Positions 6,874 through 14,740 are shown, counted from the stretch's first letter. The stretch: 21,916 bases of DNA from an uncultured Candidatus Melainabacteria bacterium (GCA_937895785.1 CALBKW010000068.1:1-21916), one strand, 5' to 3'. Numbers and translations are program-made. The notes: generated by a model not told the origin, from the sequence alone.

Positions 6874-6896
6874 AAAATATAATATCATTCTGAACT
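6874..6896 (+). repeat. Repeat end fragment matching the sequence at 4802-4824
   Basis: The 23 bases match 4802-4824 at 21 positions: both read AAAATATAAT, then G or A, TCAT, G or T, then CTGAACT. It lies immediately after the stop of the YkgJ-type gene and looks like an isolated left end of the dispersed repeat. Confidence 0.5.
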
Positions 6897-6897
6897 G

Positions 6898-7425
6898 TTA
6901 TACCCAATCGATTAGTGGTCTGATTTCACCCATTTCTCCGTCAAAATCTTTTAATACAACATCAATATTCAAATTTTCTTTTATCGGTTCAACAGAAAAA
7001 ACACCATCTTTAAAAACTGATGAATAATTTAGTCCGTTATTTGCGCAGTATGGAACGTTTACGGTATCATCTTTTCTTAAATATGCAAGTCCATGAGTTC
7101 TGCAAGTTATTCCACGATGTTCATAAACACAACAAGAGTTATTAATCAAAAATGGACATTTGTATTCAAAACGTTCCCCTTTGAAGTTTTGTTTTTGTTG
7201 TTTCAACTCTTGTATATTTAATTTGATTTGTTGCTTTACATTTTCGGGTAATTCAACAAAAGCTTCCATAAGATAGCCCATTTCAATCCAAGAAAAAGGA
7301 TATTCACCTATTTCACAGCAAGCAGAGCAACCTTCATGACAATAAATATATTCTGAATTTTCTTCAAAATATTTATCTATTCTCTTTTGAAATTCTTTTA
7401 TAAACTTGTCGTATTTCTTTAACAT
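6898..7425 (-). CDS. YkgJ-family cysteine cluster protein
   Basis: The protein matches the YkgJ (CxxCxxCC zinc- or iron-chelating) family: CHEGCSACC near residues 29-37, CPFL near 90, then CCVYEHRGITCRTHG, and a later YCANN. These cysteines are thought to bind a metal or iron-sulfur centre; the family's biochemical role is not established. The ATG at 7425 gives 175 residues. A TTG two codons upstream (7431) is also open. No Shine-Dalgarno sequence is visible; GATAAT or TAATAT lies 6-8 bases before the ATG, so it may be leaderless. It is divergent from tpiA and upstream of rsmI, whose own promoter lies in the gap. Confidence 0.85.
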   Translation of the reverse strand: MLKKYDKFIKEFQKRIDKYFEENSEYIYCHEGCSACCEIGEYPFSWIEMGYLMEAFVELPENVKQQIKLNIQELKQQKQNFKGERFEYKCPFLINNSCCVYEHRGITCRTHGLAYLRKDDTVNVPYCANNGLNYSSVFKDGVFSVEPIKENLNIDVVLKDFDGEMGEIRPLIDWV

Positions 7426-7446
7426 AAGCAAATATTATCATAAAAC

Positions 7447-7475
7447 TTGATTACAAGATATGTTTATTTTAAAAT
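7447..7475 (+). promoter_or_regulatory. Predicted promoter of tpiA
   Basis: TTGATT (7447-7452) is followed after 17 bases by TAAAAT (7470-7475). The predicted start is about 28 bases before the tpiA ATG, leaving room for the GAGGAG ribosome binding site. Confidence 0.6.
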
Positions 7476-7509
7476 TAACTCGTATAGGACAAAAATGAGG
7501 AGATAAAAA

Positions 7510-8301
7510 ATGTCAAGAAAACCTATTATCGCTGGTAACTGGAAAATGAACCTTTTACAAGCACAAGCAAAAGAAGTATTTGAAGGTGTTAAAAACTTCG
7601 TTAAAGATTATAATGCTCCACAATTACCTACAGTTGTAATTGCTCCAGTATTCACATCTTTAGCTGCTGTTGAAGCTGTTAAATGTGATTGCGGTTGCGG
7701 AGATAATAAAATTTCTATCGCTTGCCAAAACTGTCACTGGGAACAATCAGGTGCATACACTGGTGAAATTTCAGTTGAAATGGCTAAAGATGCTGGTTGT
7801 GATTATGTAATCATCGGTCACTCTGAAAGAAGACAATATTTCTCAGAAACAGATGAAATGATTAACAAAAAAGCTAAAGCTATCTTAGCTGGTGGTTTAA
7901 TCCCTATTATCTGCTGTGGTGAAACTTTAGAACAAAGAGAAGCTGGTGTTACAGACTCTCATATCGCTGGTCAAATCAAAGCAGCTTTAGAAGGTATTTC
8001 ATCTGAAGATGTTGCTAAATCTGTAATCGCTTACGAACCAATTTGGGCTATCGGTACTGGCAAAACTTGTGATTCAGCAGAAGCTAACAGAGTTATCGCT
8101 ATGATTAGAAACGTAGTTAAAGAAGTTGCTGGAGCTGAAGCAGCAGATGCTATCAGAATCCTTTACGGTGGTTCTGTAAAACCTAACACAATTGAAGAAC
8201 AAATGCGTCAATCAGATATTGACGGTGCTTTAGTTGGTGGTGCATCATTAAAAGCTGATAGCTTTAACGAAATCATTGCTAATACAATGAAAACAATGTA
8301 A
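7510..8301 (+). CDS. tpiA: Triosephosphate isomerase
   Basis: This glycolytic enzyme interconverts dihydroxyacetone phosphate and glyceraldehyde-3-phosphate. All catalytic features are present: N10 and K12 in AGNWKMN, H104 in IIGHSERR, E176 in AYEPIWAIGTGKT, and the phosphate-binding loop LYGGSVKP. A cysteine-rich stretch at residues 59-75 (CDCGCG, then CQNC) is more cysteines than usual for the family but lies outside the active site. The ATG at 7510 has GAGGAG seven bases ahead. At 263 residues it is slightly longer than the usual 250. It appears to be a single-gene unit with its own promoter and a strong hairpin after the stop. Confidence 0.98.
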   Translation: MSRKPIIAGNWKMNLLQAQAKEVFEGVKNFVKDYNAPQLPTVVIAPVFTSLAAVEAVKCDCGCGDNKISIACQNCHWEQSGAYTGEISVEMAKDAGCDYVIIGHSERRQYFSETDEMINKKAKAILAGGLIPIICCGETLEQREAGVTDSHIAGQIKAALEGISSEDVAKSVIAYEPIWAIGTGKTCDSAEANRVIAMIRNVVKEVAGAEAADAIRILYGGSVKPNTIEEQMRQSDIDGALVGGASLKADSFNEIIANTMKTM

Positions 8302-8306
8302 TTTTA

Positions 8307-8338
8307 AGGCGCTTGAAAGCTTTTGTTTCCAAGCGCCT
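8307..8338 (+). terminator. Hairpin after tpiA, probable terminator
   Basis: AGGCGCTTG (8307-8315) pairs with CAAGCGCCT (8330-8338), six bases after the stop. The following CTATTATATT is a poor T tract, so termination may be partial and allow readthrough into the next operon. Confidence 0.6.
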
Positions 8339-8372
8339 CTATTATATTAATTAATATTTATAAGGAGCAAAA

Positions 8373-8618
8373 ATGACACAACCTTATCAACAACAATTAA
8401 AAATCAGAACAGGTGTTTATGTATTCTTGAAAGAAACTATCAACCCTGTTGTATTATACTTTGACAATCCACAAGGTGCTTTTGAAGAATTAAAACAGGC
8501 TATGAAATCAGCAACACCTGTTTTAGTTGACAAACAAGCAAATGGACCTGTTAAAAGATTATGTGTAATTTCAAATCAAATTAGAGGATTGGCACTACAA
8601 GATGAACAATACCAATAA
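8373..8618 (+). CDS. Small conserved-looking protein of unknown function
   Basis: I do not recognise this 81-residue protein. It is soluble with no signal peptide or membrane segment, with a central stretch around VYVFLKETINPVVLYFDNP and a mixed C-terminus ending LALQDEQYQ. The gene looks real: AAGGAG lies 5 bases before the ATG, the composition matches its neighbours, and its 3' end overlaps the start of the yceD-like gene by 17 bases, implying coupled translation. Its place at the head of the yceD-rpmF-plsX-fab cluster suggests a link to ribosome or lipid synthesis, by context only. Confidence 0.75.
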   Translation: MTQPYQQQLKIRTGVYVFLKETINPVVLYFDNPQGAFEELKQAMKSATPVLVDKQANGPVKRLCVISNQIRGLALQDEQYQ

Positions 8619-9099
8619 GATTTTAATTGACGATATTGAAAATGCACCAAACAAGTGTTTAGACGTAGACTTTAATGAAGTTATTGATGATATTCCATCA
8701 AAAGAACCTGTAAAAGCTCATTTGAAAATAAAATCTTTAGGTGATTTTATAGAAATTACAGGAAATGTTAAGGCAAACTTAACTTTAGAATGTGATTTAT
8801 GTTTGAAAGAATTTGAATATAAATTAGATGAAAATATTGATGAAATGTTTGCGAAAAATGCATTACAAGAAGAATACGGACAAGAAACAGAAATCAAAGA
8901 CGGACAGTTTGTTACAGATTTAGAAGGGCAAAATGAAATCGATATTTGTGATTTATTGTATCAATCTGTAATATTAAATATACCAAATAAAAAAGTTTGT
9001 GGTATAAATTGTAATAAAGGGGTTTTTCAAACAGATGAAGAATTTGTTGAGGAAGATCCAAGAATGGAAGTTTTTAAACATATAAAACTAGATAAGTAG
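8602..9099 (+). CDS. yceD: YceD/DUF177 family protein
   Basis: The protein belongs to the DUF177 (YceD) family, usually encoded just before rpmF, as here. The family hallmark is a pair of cysteines in ECDLCLKEFEY near residues 61-71, followed by the acidic segment EIDICDLLYQSVILNIPNKKVC. Members are linked to 23S rRNA accumulation or large-subunit assembly in some bacteria and plants. The 165-residue length is typical. The ATG at 8602 overlaps the upstream gene and has AGAGG about 14 bases away, a weak site that fits translational coupling. It is followed 23 bases later by rpmF. Confidence 0.88.
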   Translation: MNNTNKILIDDIENAPNKCLDVDFNEVIDDIPSKEPVKAHLKIKSLGDFIEITGNVKANLTLECDLCLKEFEYKLDENIDEMFAKNALQEEYGQETEIKDGQFVTDLEGQNEIDICDLLYQSVILNIPNKKVCGINCNKGVFQTDEEFVEEDPRMEVFKHIKLDK

Positions 9100-9122
9100 A
9101 AAATAGAAAGGTATAGAGAAAA

Positions 9123-9446
9123 ATGGCAGTACCAAAGAAAAGAACAGGCGCAAGAAAACAAGCTACAAGACGTGCAAATTGGAAAGCAATTAAACCTGCT
9201 ACAACAAAATGTTCACACTGTGGCGCAACAGTATTAGCTCACACAGTATGTACTGAATGTGGTTACTACAAAGGAAAAGCAGTAAGCATCAAATCTGCTG
9301 ATTATGTAGAAGCTACAGAAGTTAAAAAACCTGCTAAAAAAGCAGCAGCTAAGAAAACAACTAAAAAAGCAGAAACTCCAGTAGAAGAAGCTAAAGTTGA
9401 AGAAACAAAAGCAGAAGAAGTTAAAGAAGAAAAAACTGAAGAATAG
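9123..9446 (+). CDS. rpmF: 50S ribosomal protein L32 with an unusual C-terminal extension
   Basis: The first 58 or so residues are ordinary L32: MAVPKKRTGARKQATRRANW, then the zinc ribbon CSHCG...CTECGYYKGK. L32 usually ends near residue 55-65, but this one runs to 107. The extra tail starts with a lysine/alanine-rich part (KKPAKKAAAKKTTKKAE) and ends in a glutamate-rich part (about residues 80-107), so a positive block is followed by a negative one. The DNA is low in complexity (repeats of AAR, GAA and GCW codons) but the frame is clean up to a TAG. The tail probably protrudes from the ribosome or is disordered; its function is unknown. The gene sits between yceD and plsX, the classical arrangement. 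Confidence 0.95.
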   Translation: MAVPKKRTGARKQATRRANWKAIKPATTKCSHCGATVLAHTVCTECGYYKGKAVSIKSADYVEATEVKKPAKKAAAKKTTKKAETPVEEAKVEETKAEEVKEEKTEE

Positions 9447-9471
9447 TTTTTAAACAACTTACAGAGGAAAA

Positions 9472-10527
9472 ATGACAAGAATAGCTATTGATGCAATGGG
9501 CGGTGACCATGCTCCACACGAAATAGTTGCGGGTGCGGTTTGGGCTGCTTATGAATATAATGTGCCTATAGAGCTTGTTGGAAAACAAGAAGATATTGAA
9601 CGTGAATTAGATAAAATTAAAAACGAAGGATTTTTATCTGATTGCGGTCATCGTGGTACAAAAAAACGCATCAATGTAGATATTTCAAAGTTAGATATAA
9701 AAATTACACACGCAGATGAAGTTATTGAAATGGGTGAACACCCTGGACAAGCAATTAGAAAGAAGAAAAAATCTTCAATCGTATTAAGCGTAAAAGCTGT
9801 TGCTGATGGTAGCTCAGATGCGTTGGTTGCAGCAGGTTCAACAGGTGCTGCGATGGCTGCAAGTTTATTCGGACTTGGCAGAATCCACGGTATCACAAGA
9901 CCTGCTATTGCTGCAACTTTACCATCATTGAAAAAACCTATAGTTGTTATTGACGGCGGTGCAAATAGTGAATGTACTCCTGAAATGTTGTATCAATTCG
10001 CTATTATGGGTTCTTTATATTCTAAACAACTTCTTGGCATTAAAGAACCTCGTGTTGGTGTTTTAAATATTGGTTCAGAAGAAACTAAAGGTAATACTTT
10101 AGCTCAAGAAACTTACAAACTTTTAGAAGCTAATAAAGATAAATTTAATTTTGTTGGAAACATTGAAGGTAACAAACTTCTACTTGATACTTGCGATGTA
10201 GTTGTTGCTGACGGATTTGTTGGAAACGTTACATTAAAGGTTACAGAAGGTGTTGCATCTCTATTATTTAGATTGATAAAAGAACAATTTGCCTCATCTT
10301 TATTTGGATGTGCAGTTGGGCTAATGGCAAAAATGTTCTTAAAGAAAATTTACCCAAGAATTAACTACGAAGAGTATGGTGGTTCATTACTTCTTGGTGT
10401 AAAAGGTATCACTGTTATTTCTCACGGCAGAAGTAAAGCTTATGCAATTAAAAATGCAGTAAGAGTTGCTAAAGAAGCTGTAGAAACAGGTTTAAACAAG
10501 AAAATTACAGAATTAATTGGAGGCTAA
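9472..10527 (+). CDS. plsX: Phosphate acyltransferase PlsX
   Basis: PlsX transfers the acyl chain from acyl-ACP to phosphate, giving acyl-phosphate for phospholipid synthesis, as a peripheral membrane enzyme. The N-terminal IAIDAMGGDHAP, EVIEMGEHPGQAIRKKK, AAGSTGA, and the GVLNIGSEETKGN and DGFVGNVTLK segments are all diagnostic. At 351 residues it is about 20 longer than most; the excess is a charged segment near residues 50-70 (around SDCGHRGTKKR) between the first strand pair and HADEVIE. The ATG has AGAGGA upstream, and the stop adjoins the fabD start directly. fabH, often the next gene, is absent here. Confidence 0.96.
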   Translation: MTRIAIDAMGGDHAPHEIVAGAVWAAYEYNVPIELVGKQEDIERELDKIKNEGFLSDCGHRGTKKRINVDISKLDIKITHADEVIEMGEHPGQAIRKKKKSSIVLSVKAVADGSSDALVAAGSTGAAMAASLFGLGRIHGITRPAIAATLPSLKKPIVVIDGGANSECTPEMLYQFAIMGSLYSKQLLGIKEPRVGVLNIGSEETKGNTLAQETYKLLEANKDKFNFVGNIEGNKLLLDTCDVVVADGFVGNVTLKVTEGVASLLFRLIKEQFASSLFGCAVGLMAKMFLKKIYPRINYEEYGGSLLLGVKGITVISHGRSKAYAIKNAVRVAKEAVETGLNKKITELIGG

Positions 10528-11448
10528 TTGAAAAAAGTAGCATTTTTATTTCCAGGGCAAGGCTCTCAAGTGGTTGGAATGGGGCATGACCTTTTTGAAA
10601 ATTTTGAAGTTGGAAAAAAAGTTTATGAAAAAGCAGATGAAGTTTTAGGTAGAAGTATATCTAAAATCTGTTTTGAAGGTCCTGAAGAAGAATTAAAACA
10701 AACAATTAACACACAACCAGCAATTTTGACGACATCAATTGCGGCATTAGAGGCATTTAAATCTAAATGTGATATAAAACCTGCATATACCGCAGGTCAC
10801 AGCTTAGGTGAATATGTTGCATATTACGCTGCAGGTGCTATTTCATTAGAAAATGCGTTGAAGTTAATTCAAAAACGTGCAGAATTAATGGGTGCAACAA
10901 AAGGTGGCTCTATGGCAGCAGTTTTAAAAGCTGATGAATCCTTGATTAGAGAATGCATGGATGCAGTTGACGGTTACGTTGATATTGCTAATTACAACTC
11001 ACCTGCTCAAATTGTAATAACAGGTGATGACGAAGCAGTAAAGAAAACTTGCGAACTTTTAACAGAAAAGGGTGTAAAAAGAGTTGTACCTTTAGCGGTA
11101 TCAGGTGCTTTCCACTCTCAATTTATGAAAGAAGCAGGCGAAAAATTTGCTGATTTTGTGAAAGATATTGAAGTTAATGATACAAATATTCCAGTAGTTA
11201 CAAATGTTGATGCGGAATTTACAACATCAAACTTCAAAGAAAAAATGCCAAAACAAATTTATTCATCAGTTCATTGGTGTCAATCTATAGAAAAAATGAT
11301 TGATGCTGGTGTTGATACATTTATTGAATTTGGTAACGGCACAGTTTTAGCAGGACTTAATAAGAAAATTAATCCAGAAGTTAAAACATACAACGTTTAC
11401 GACAAAGAATCGTTAGAAACAACGATTCAAAATTTAAATGAGGTATAA
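10528..11448 (+). CDS. fabD: Malonyl-CoA:ACP transacylase
   Basis: FabD moves malonyl from CoA to the acyl carrier protein, supplying the extender for fatty-acid elongation. Visible motifs are FPGQGSQ at residues 8-14, the nucleophile elbow GHSLGE with S92, R117 in the QKRAELM helix, and H196 in SGAFHSQFM. The length of 306 is normal. The start is TTG, placed immediately after the plsX stop, with GGAGG at 10518-10522 inside the end of plsX; no ATG is better placed. The tight spacing implies one transcript with plsX and fabG. Confidence 0.96.
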   Translation: MKKVAFLFPGQGSQVVGMGHDLFENFEVGKKVYEKADEVLGRSISKICFEGPEEELKQTINTQPAILTTSIAALEAFKSKCDIKPAYTAGHSLGEYVAYYAAGAISLENALKLIQKRAELMGATKGGSMAAVLKADESLIRECMDAVDGYVDIANYNSPAQIVITGDDEAVKKTCELLTEKGVKRVVPLAVSGAFHSQFMKEAGEKFADFVKDIEVNDTNIPVVTNVDAEFTTSNFKEKMPKQIYSSVHWCQSIEKMIDAGVDTFIEFGNGTVLAGLNKKINPEVKTYNVYDKESLETTIQNLNEV

Positions 11449-11452
11449 GATT

Positions 11453-12178
11453 ATGAGTGAAAACTTAGCACTTGTAACAGGCGGTTCGAGAGGTATTGGT
11501 AAAGCATGTGCTTTACATTTAGCTCAAGCTGGTTACAATGTCGTAATCAATTATGCTGGCAACGAAGAAGCTGCAAAGCAAACAGTTTCTGAACTTGAAG
11601 CTTTAGGTGTTAAGGCTGAGGCTGTAAAGTTTGATATTTCAAATCACGATGAAGCTCAAGATGCAGTTGCTAAAATTATTGAAAAATACGGCAGAATTGA
11701 TGTTCTTGTAAACAATGCTGGTATTACAAGAGATGGTTTGTTCATGAGAATGAGCAAAGAAAATTGGGACGCTGTAATCAATACAAACTTAACAGGCGCA
11801 TTCAATGTAACTCAACCTGTTATCAAAGTTATGATGAAACAACGTTCAGGTGCAATCGTTAACATGGCAAGTATTGTAGGTATCTATGGTAATGCAGGTC
11901 AAGCTAACTATGCAGCAGCAAAAGCTGGTTTAATCGGATTTACAAAATCATTAGCAAAAGAATTAGCATCAAGAAATATTAGAGTAAACGCAGTAGCTCC
12001 AGGCTTTGTTCAAACCGACATGACAAAGAGCTTGGATTCTGCTCAAATCTCTGAGCATATTCCTTTGAAACGCTTAGGTGATGCTGATGATATTGCTGGA
12101 GCTGTAAAATTCTTAGCAGTTGATGCAACTTATGTTACTGGTCAAGTATTGCAAGTAGACGGCGGACTTACAATCTAG
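11453..12178 (+). CDS. fabG: 3-oxoacyl-[acyl-carrier-protein] reductase
   Basis: FabG reduces beta-ketoacyl-ACP with NADPH. It is a classical short-chain dehydrogenase: TGGSRGIG at residues 9-16, NNAG at 87-90, S140, and Y153/K157 in the YAAAK motif, with VAPGFVQTDM following and a C-terminal VDGGLTI. I place the start at the ATG at 11453 (241 residues), which has GAGG about 9 bases ahead; an in-frame ATG at 11438 would overlap fabD by 11 bases and lacks its own site. The gap to acpP (112 bases) contains a promoter, so acpP is also transcribed separately. Confidence 0.97.
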   Translation: MSENLALVTGGSRGIGKACALHLAQAGYNVVINYAGNEEAAKQTVSELEALGVKAEAVKFDISNHDEAQDAVAKIIEKYGRIDVLVNNAGITRDGLFMRMSKENWDAVINTNLTGAFNVTQPVIKVMMKQRSGAIVNMASIVGIYGNAGQANYAAAKAGLIGFTKSLAKELASRNIRVNAVAPGFVQTDMTKSLDSAQISEHIPLKRLGDADDIAGAVKFLAVDATYVTGQVLQVDGGLTI

Positions 12179-12213
12179 CAATAATAACAACTTTACAAAA
12201 GAGTGTTAAAAAT

Positions 12214-12241
12214 TTGCAAAAAAATATTTACTTAATATAAT
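12214..12241 (+). promoter_or_regulatory. Predicted promoter of acpP
   Basis: TTGCAA (12214-12219) is followed after 16 bases by a perfect TATAAT (12236-12241). It lies in the 112-base gap after fabG and would allow extra expression of the abundant carrier protein. Confidence 0.7.
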
Positions 12242-12290
12242 ATAGTTATAGAAAGTAATAGATGTTACAATAAAAAATGAGGAAAAAACA

Positions 12291-12521
12291 ATGAGTACAT
12301 TAGAAAAAGTAAAAAAAGTAGTTGTAGACCAATTAAGCGTTGATGAAAGCTTAGTAACTCCAGAAGCTAGCTTCACTGGCGACTTAGGTGCTGACTCTTT
12401 AGACACAGTTGAATTAGTTATGGCTTTTGAAGAAGAATTCGGTTGCGAAATTCCTGATGAAGAAGCTGAAAAAATCCAAACTGTTCAAGATGCAGTAAAC
12501 TACATTGAAGCTCATTCTTAA
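12291..12521 (+). CDS. acpP: Acyl carrier protein
   Basis: ACP carries growing acyl chains on a phosphopantetheine arm attached to S36, in the motif GADSLDTVEL. The protein is 76 residues, strongly acidic, with the typical helices and the EEEFGCEIPDEEAEKI segment. The single cysteine within that segment is unusual but not in the binding site. The ATG is preceded by GAGG. It is flanked by its own promoter upstream and an intrinsic terminator downstream, so it can be expressed independently of the fab genes on either side. Confidence 0.98.
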   Translation: MSTLEKVKKVVVDQLSVDESLVTPEASFTGDLGADSLDTVELVMAFEEEFGCEIPDEEAEKIQTVQDAVNYIEAHS

Positions 12522-12547
12522 TTTACTAGAATGAATAAAGTTTAAGA

Positions 12548-12590
12548 AAAAGAGGGTCGGTCATTTTCTTATGATTAGCCCTCTTTTATT
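12548..12590 (+). terminator. Intrinsic terminator after acpP
   Basis: AAAAGAGGG (12548-12556) pairs with CCCTCTTTT (12579-12587), with an inner TCAT/ATGA stem, and a T-rich tail follows. fabF downstream therefore needs readthrough or a promoter of its own; a TAATAT-like box lies just before it. Confidence 0.8.
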
Positions 12591-12619
12591 TTGTTTTGAT
12601 GTAATATGAGGTAAAAATT

Positions 12620-13882
12620 ATGGAAAAAAGACGAGTAGTTATAACAGGTATCGGTGCCGTTACACCTTACGGTTTAGGTGCTGATAATTTTTGGGAAAAT
12701 GTTAAAAACGGTGTAAGCGGTATTTCACTAGCTCCAGAAAGCAGAATTGACAGAGAAAAACAATCAACTTACATTTATGGCATTGTTCCTGAATATGATG
12801 AATCTAAATTCTTAGATCCAAAAGAGGTTAAACGTTTAGATAGATTTGTTAAATACGGTGTTACCGCTGCAACAGAAGCTATGGAACAATCTGGCTTAGA
12901 TATTTCTAAAGAAGATCCATACAGATGTGGTTGTTTGGTTTCATCAGCAGCAGGCGGTTACAGCACAATTGAAGAAAACCACTTAGTAATGTTGAAACGT
13001 GGCGATTACACAAAATGTTCACCATTTACAGTTCCAGCAATGATTGTTAACATGGTAGCTGGTAAAATCGCTATTAAATTTGGTTTAAAAGGCGTAAATA
13101 AAGCAATCGTTTCAGCTTGTGCCTCTTCAAACCACGCTATTGGTGATGCCTTCAGAACAATCCAATACGGCGAAGCTGACGTAATCGTTACAGGTGGTTC
13201 AGAAGCTACTGTATGTAATATGGGTGTTGGCGGATTCTCTTCTGCAAGGACACTTTCAAAACGTAACGACGAACCTACAAAAGCATCAAGACCTTATGAT
13301 GTAGACAGAGATGGCTTCATTATGAGTGAGGGTGCTGGCGTTTTAGTTGTTGAAGAATTAGAACACGCTAAAAAACGTGGTGCTAAAATCTTAGCTGAAA
13401 TCGTTGGTTATGGTCAAACTTGTGACGCTTATGATATGGTAGCTCCAGACCCAACAGGTGCAGCTGCAGCAAAAGCTATGGAATTTGCACTTAAAGATGC
13501 AGGTATTAAACCAGAAGAAGTTGATTATATTAATACTCACGGTACAAGTACTCACGTTGGTGATATTGGCGAATCATTAGCTATTGCAACCGTTTATGGC
13601 GACCAATCTAAGAACAAACACTTGATGGTAAGTTCTACAAAGAGTATGCACGGTCACTTGTTAGGTGCTGCTGGTGCTGTTGAAGCAATTGCTTGTATTA
13701 AAGCTATCAATGATGGTATTGTTCCACCAACAATTAACCTTGAACACCAAGATCCTGAAGTTGCAGATTTGAACTATGTTCCAAATAAAGCTGTTAAAGC
13801 AGATTTGAAATATGTTTCATCTAACTCTTTCGGTTTTGGTGGACATGATGCAACGTTAATTTTCAAAAAATATGAAGATTAA
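12620..13882 (+). CDS. fabF: 3-oxoacyl-[acyl-carrier-protein] synthase II
   Basis: FabF condenses malonyl-ACP with acyl-ACP in fatty-acid elongation. The catalytic Cys-His-His set is present: C167 in VSACASS, H308 in THGTST and H346 next to K341 in the STKS segment. The length of 420 and overall order are standard. Positions around the active site differ from the common forms: SNHA after the nucleophile where GTHA is usual, THVGD where TPLGD is usual, SMHGH instead of SMTGH, and FGFGGHDA instead of FGFGGTNA. The reading frame is clean, so this is divergence rather than decay. The ATG has GAGG upstream. A large bidirectional terminator follows. Confidence 0.95.
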   Translation: MEKRRVVITGIGAVTPYGLGADNFWENVKNGVSGISLAPESRIDREKQSTYIYGIVPEYDESKFLDPKEVKRLDRFVKYGVTAATEAMEQSGLDISKEDPYRCGCLVSSAAGGYSTIEENHLVMLKRGDYTKCSPFTVPAMIVNMVAGKIAIKFGLKGVNKAIVSACASSNHAIGDAFRTIQYGEADVIVTGGSEATVCNMGVGGFSSARTLSKRNDEPTKASRPYDVDRDGFIMSEGAGVLVVEELEHAKKRGAKILAEIVGYGQTCDAYDMVAPDPTGAAAAKAMEFALKDAGIKPEEVDYINTHGTSTHVGDIGESLAIATVYGDQSKNKHLMVSSTKSMHGHLLGAAGAVEAIACIKAINDGIVPPTINLEHQDPEVADLNYVPNKAVKADLKYVSSNSFGFGGHDATLIFKKYED

Positions 13883-13901
13883 TTTATAGTTGAATAGATT
13901 A

Positions 13902-13939
13902 AAAAGGGCGGGATTTTCTAACGAAAATCCCGCCCTTTT
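13902..13939. terminator. Bidirectional terminator between fabF and surE
   Basis: AAAAGGGCGGGATTTTC (13902-13918) pairs perfectly with GAAAATCCCGCCCTTTT (13923-13939), a 17-bp stem with a 4-base loop. T runs occur on both strands, and the genes converge on it. Confidence 0.9.
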
Positions 13940-13948
13940 GGTAAAATT

Positions 13949-14740
13949 TTAGAACCAGTTGCAAAGGTTATCTTTGCAAAGAACTGAATTTAAATCATCT
14001 AAAACATCTTTTCTTGTTAAGTTGAATGTTAGAGGTGAGATTGAAATTTTATTTTGACGAATTGCGTAGATGTCAGAATTTTCATGTTCTTTTTCTGTCG
14101 ATAGCTTACCTGCCATCCAATAGTAAGTTTTACCGCGAGGGTCGATACGCTTTTCGTAATTGTCGGTAAACATTCTGCCACCCATTTCAGTTACAACAAT
14201 CCCGTTGATTTCATCTTGTGGAATACCTGGAACATTGATGTTTAGAATTGATTTTTCAGGAAAATTAAAGTCTTTTAGTTTGGGAATAAGGCTTTTTATG
14301 AATGTTGCAGCAAAGGTAAAATCTTCAAATATAGGTTTGTATGAATTTAAGGATACTGCAATGCTAGGAATATTCATCATAGCGCCTTCAATTGCGCAGC
14401 TAACAGTTCCTGAATAGATGATATCATGTCCAAGATTTGGACCGTGATTGATTCCAGAAATTATAACATCTGGCTTTTCTTCGTCTGATAAAACTGCATT
14501 TACGCCAATTTTTACACAGTCACCTGGGGTTCCTGATACAGCCCAAGAGCGTTTTGAACCGTAAAGAGGTCCGACTTCTTCAACTCTAAGAGGTGAATTG
14601 AGCGTAATCGAATGTCCTGCTGCTGAGCGTTCTTGGTTAGGTGCAATTAAATAAACTTCGTAAGTTGATGATAGAACTTCGCAAAGAGCTTTGATGCCGT
14701 TTGCATAAATTCCATCGTCGTTAGATATTAGAATATTCAT
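13949..14740 (-). CDS. surE: 5'-nucleotidase SurE
   Basis: SurE is a metal-dependent nucleoside monophosphate phosphatase, also implicated in stationary-phase survival. The N-terminal ILISNDDGIYANGIKAL holds the metal-binding D8 and D9; further motifs are APNQERSAAGHSIT near 34-47, SGTPGDCVKIG near 69-79, and SGINHGPNLGHDIIYSGTV with the metal-binding asparagine. The length of 263 is usual. AAGGAG lies before the ATG at 14740, and a TATAAT at 14771-14766 on the minus strand may be its -10 box. It stands alone, divergent from the tRNA and convergent with fabF. Confidence 0.96.
   Translation of the reverse strand: MNILISNDDGIYANGIKALCEVLSSTYEVYLIAPNQERSAAGHSITLNSPLRVEEVGPLYGSKRSWAVSGTPGDCVKIGVNAVLSDEEKPDVIISGINHGPNLGHDIIYSGTVSCAIEGAMMNIPSIAVSLNSYKPIFEDFTFAATFIKSLIPKLKDFNFPEKSILNINVPGIPQDEINGIVVTEMGGRMFTDNYEKRIDPRGKTYYWMAGKLSTEKEHENSDIYAIRQNKISISPLTFNLTRKDVLDDLNSVLCKDNLCNWF

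Noticed and set aside
9600..9670. Extra segment in plsX as a second in-frame repeat element
   Set aside because: It has no palindrome and no similarity to the repeat in rnhB, so it is treated as ordinary length variation.
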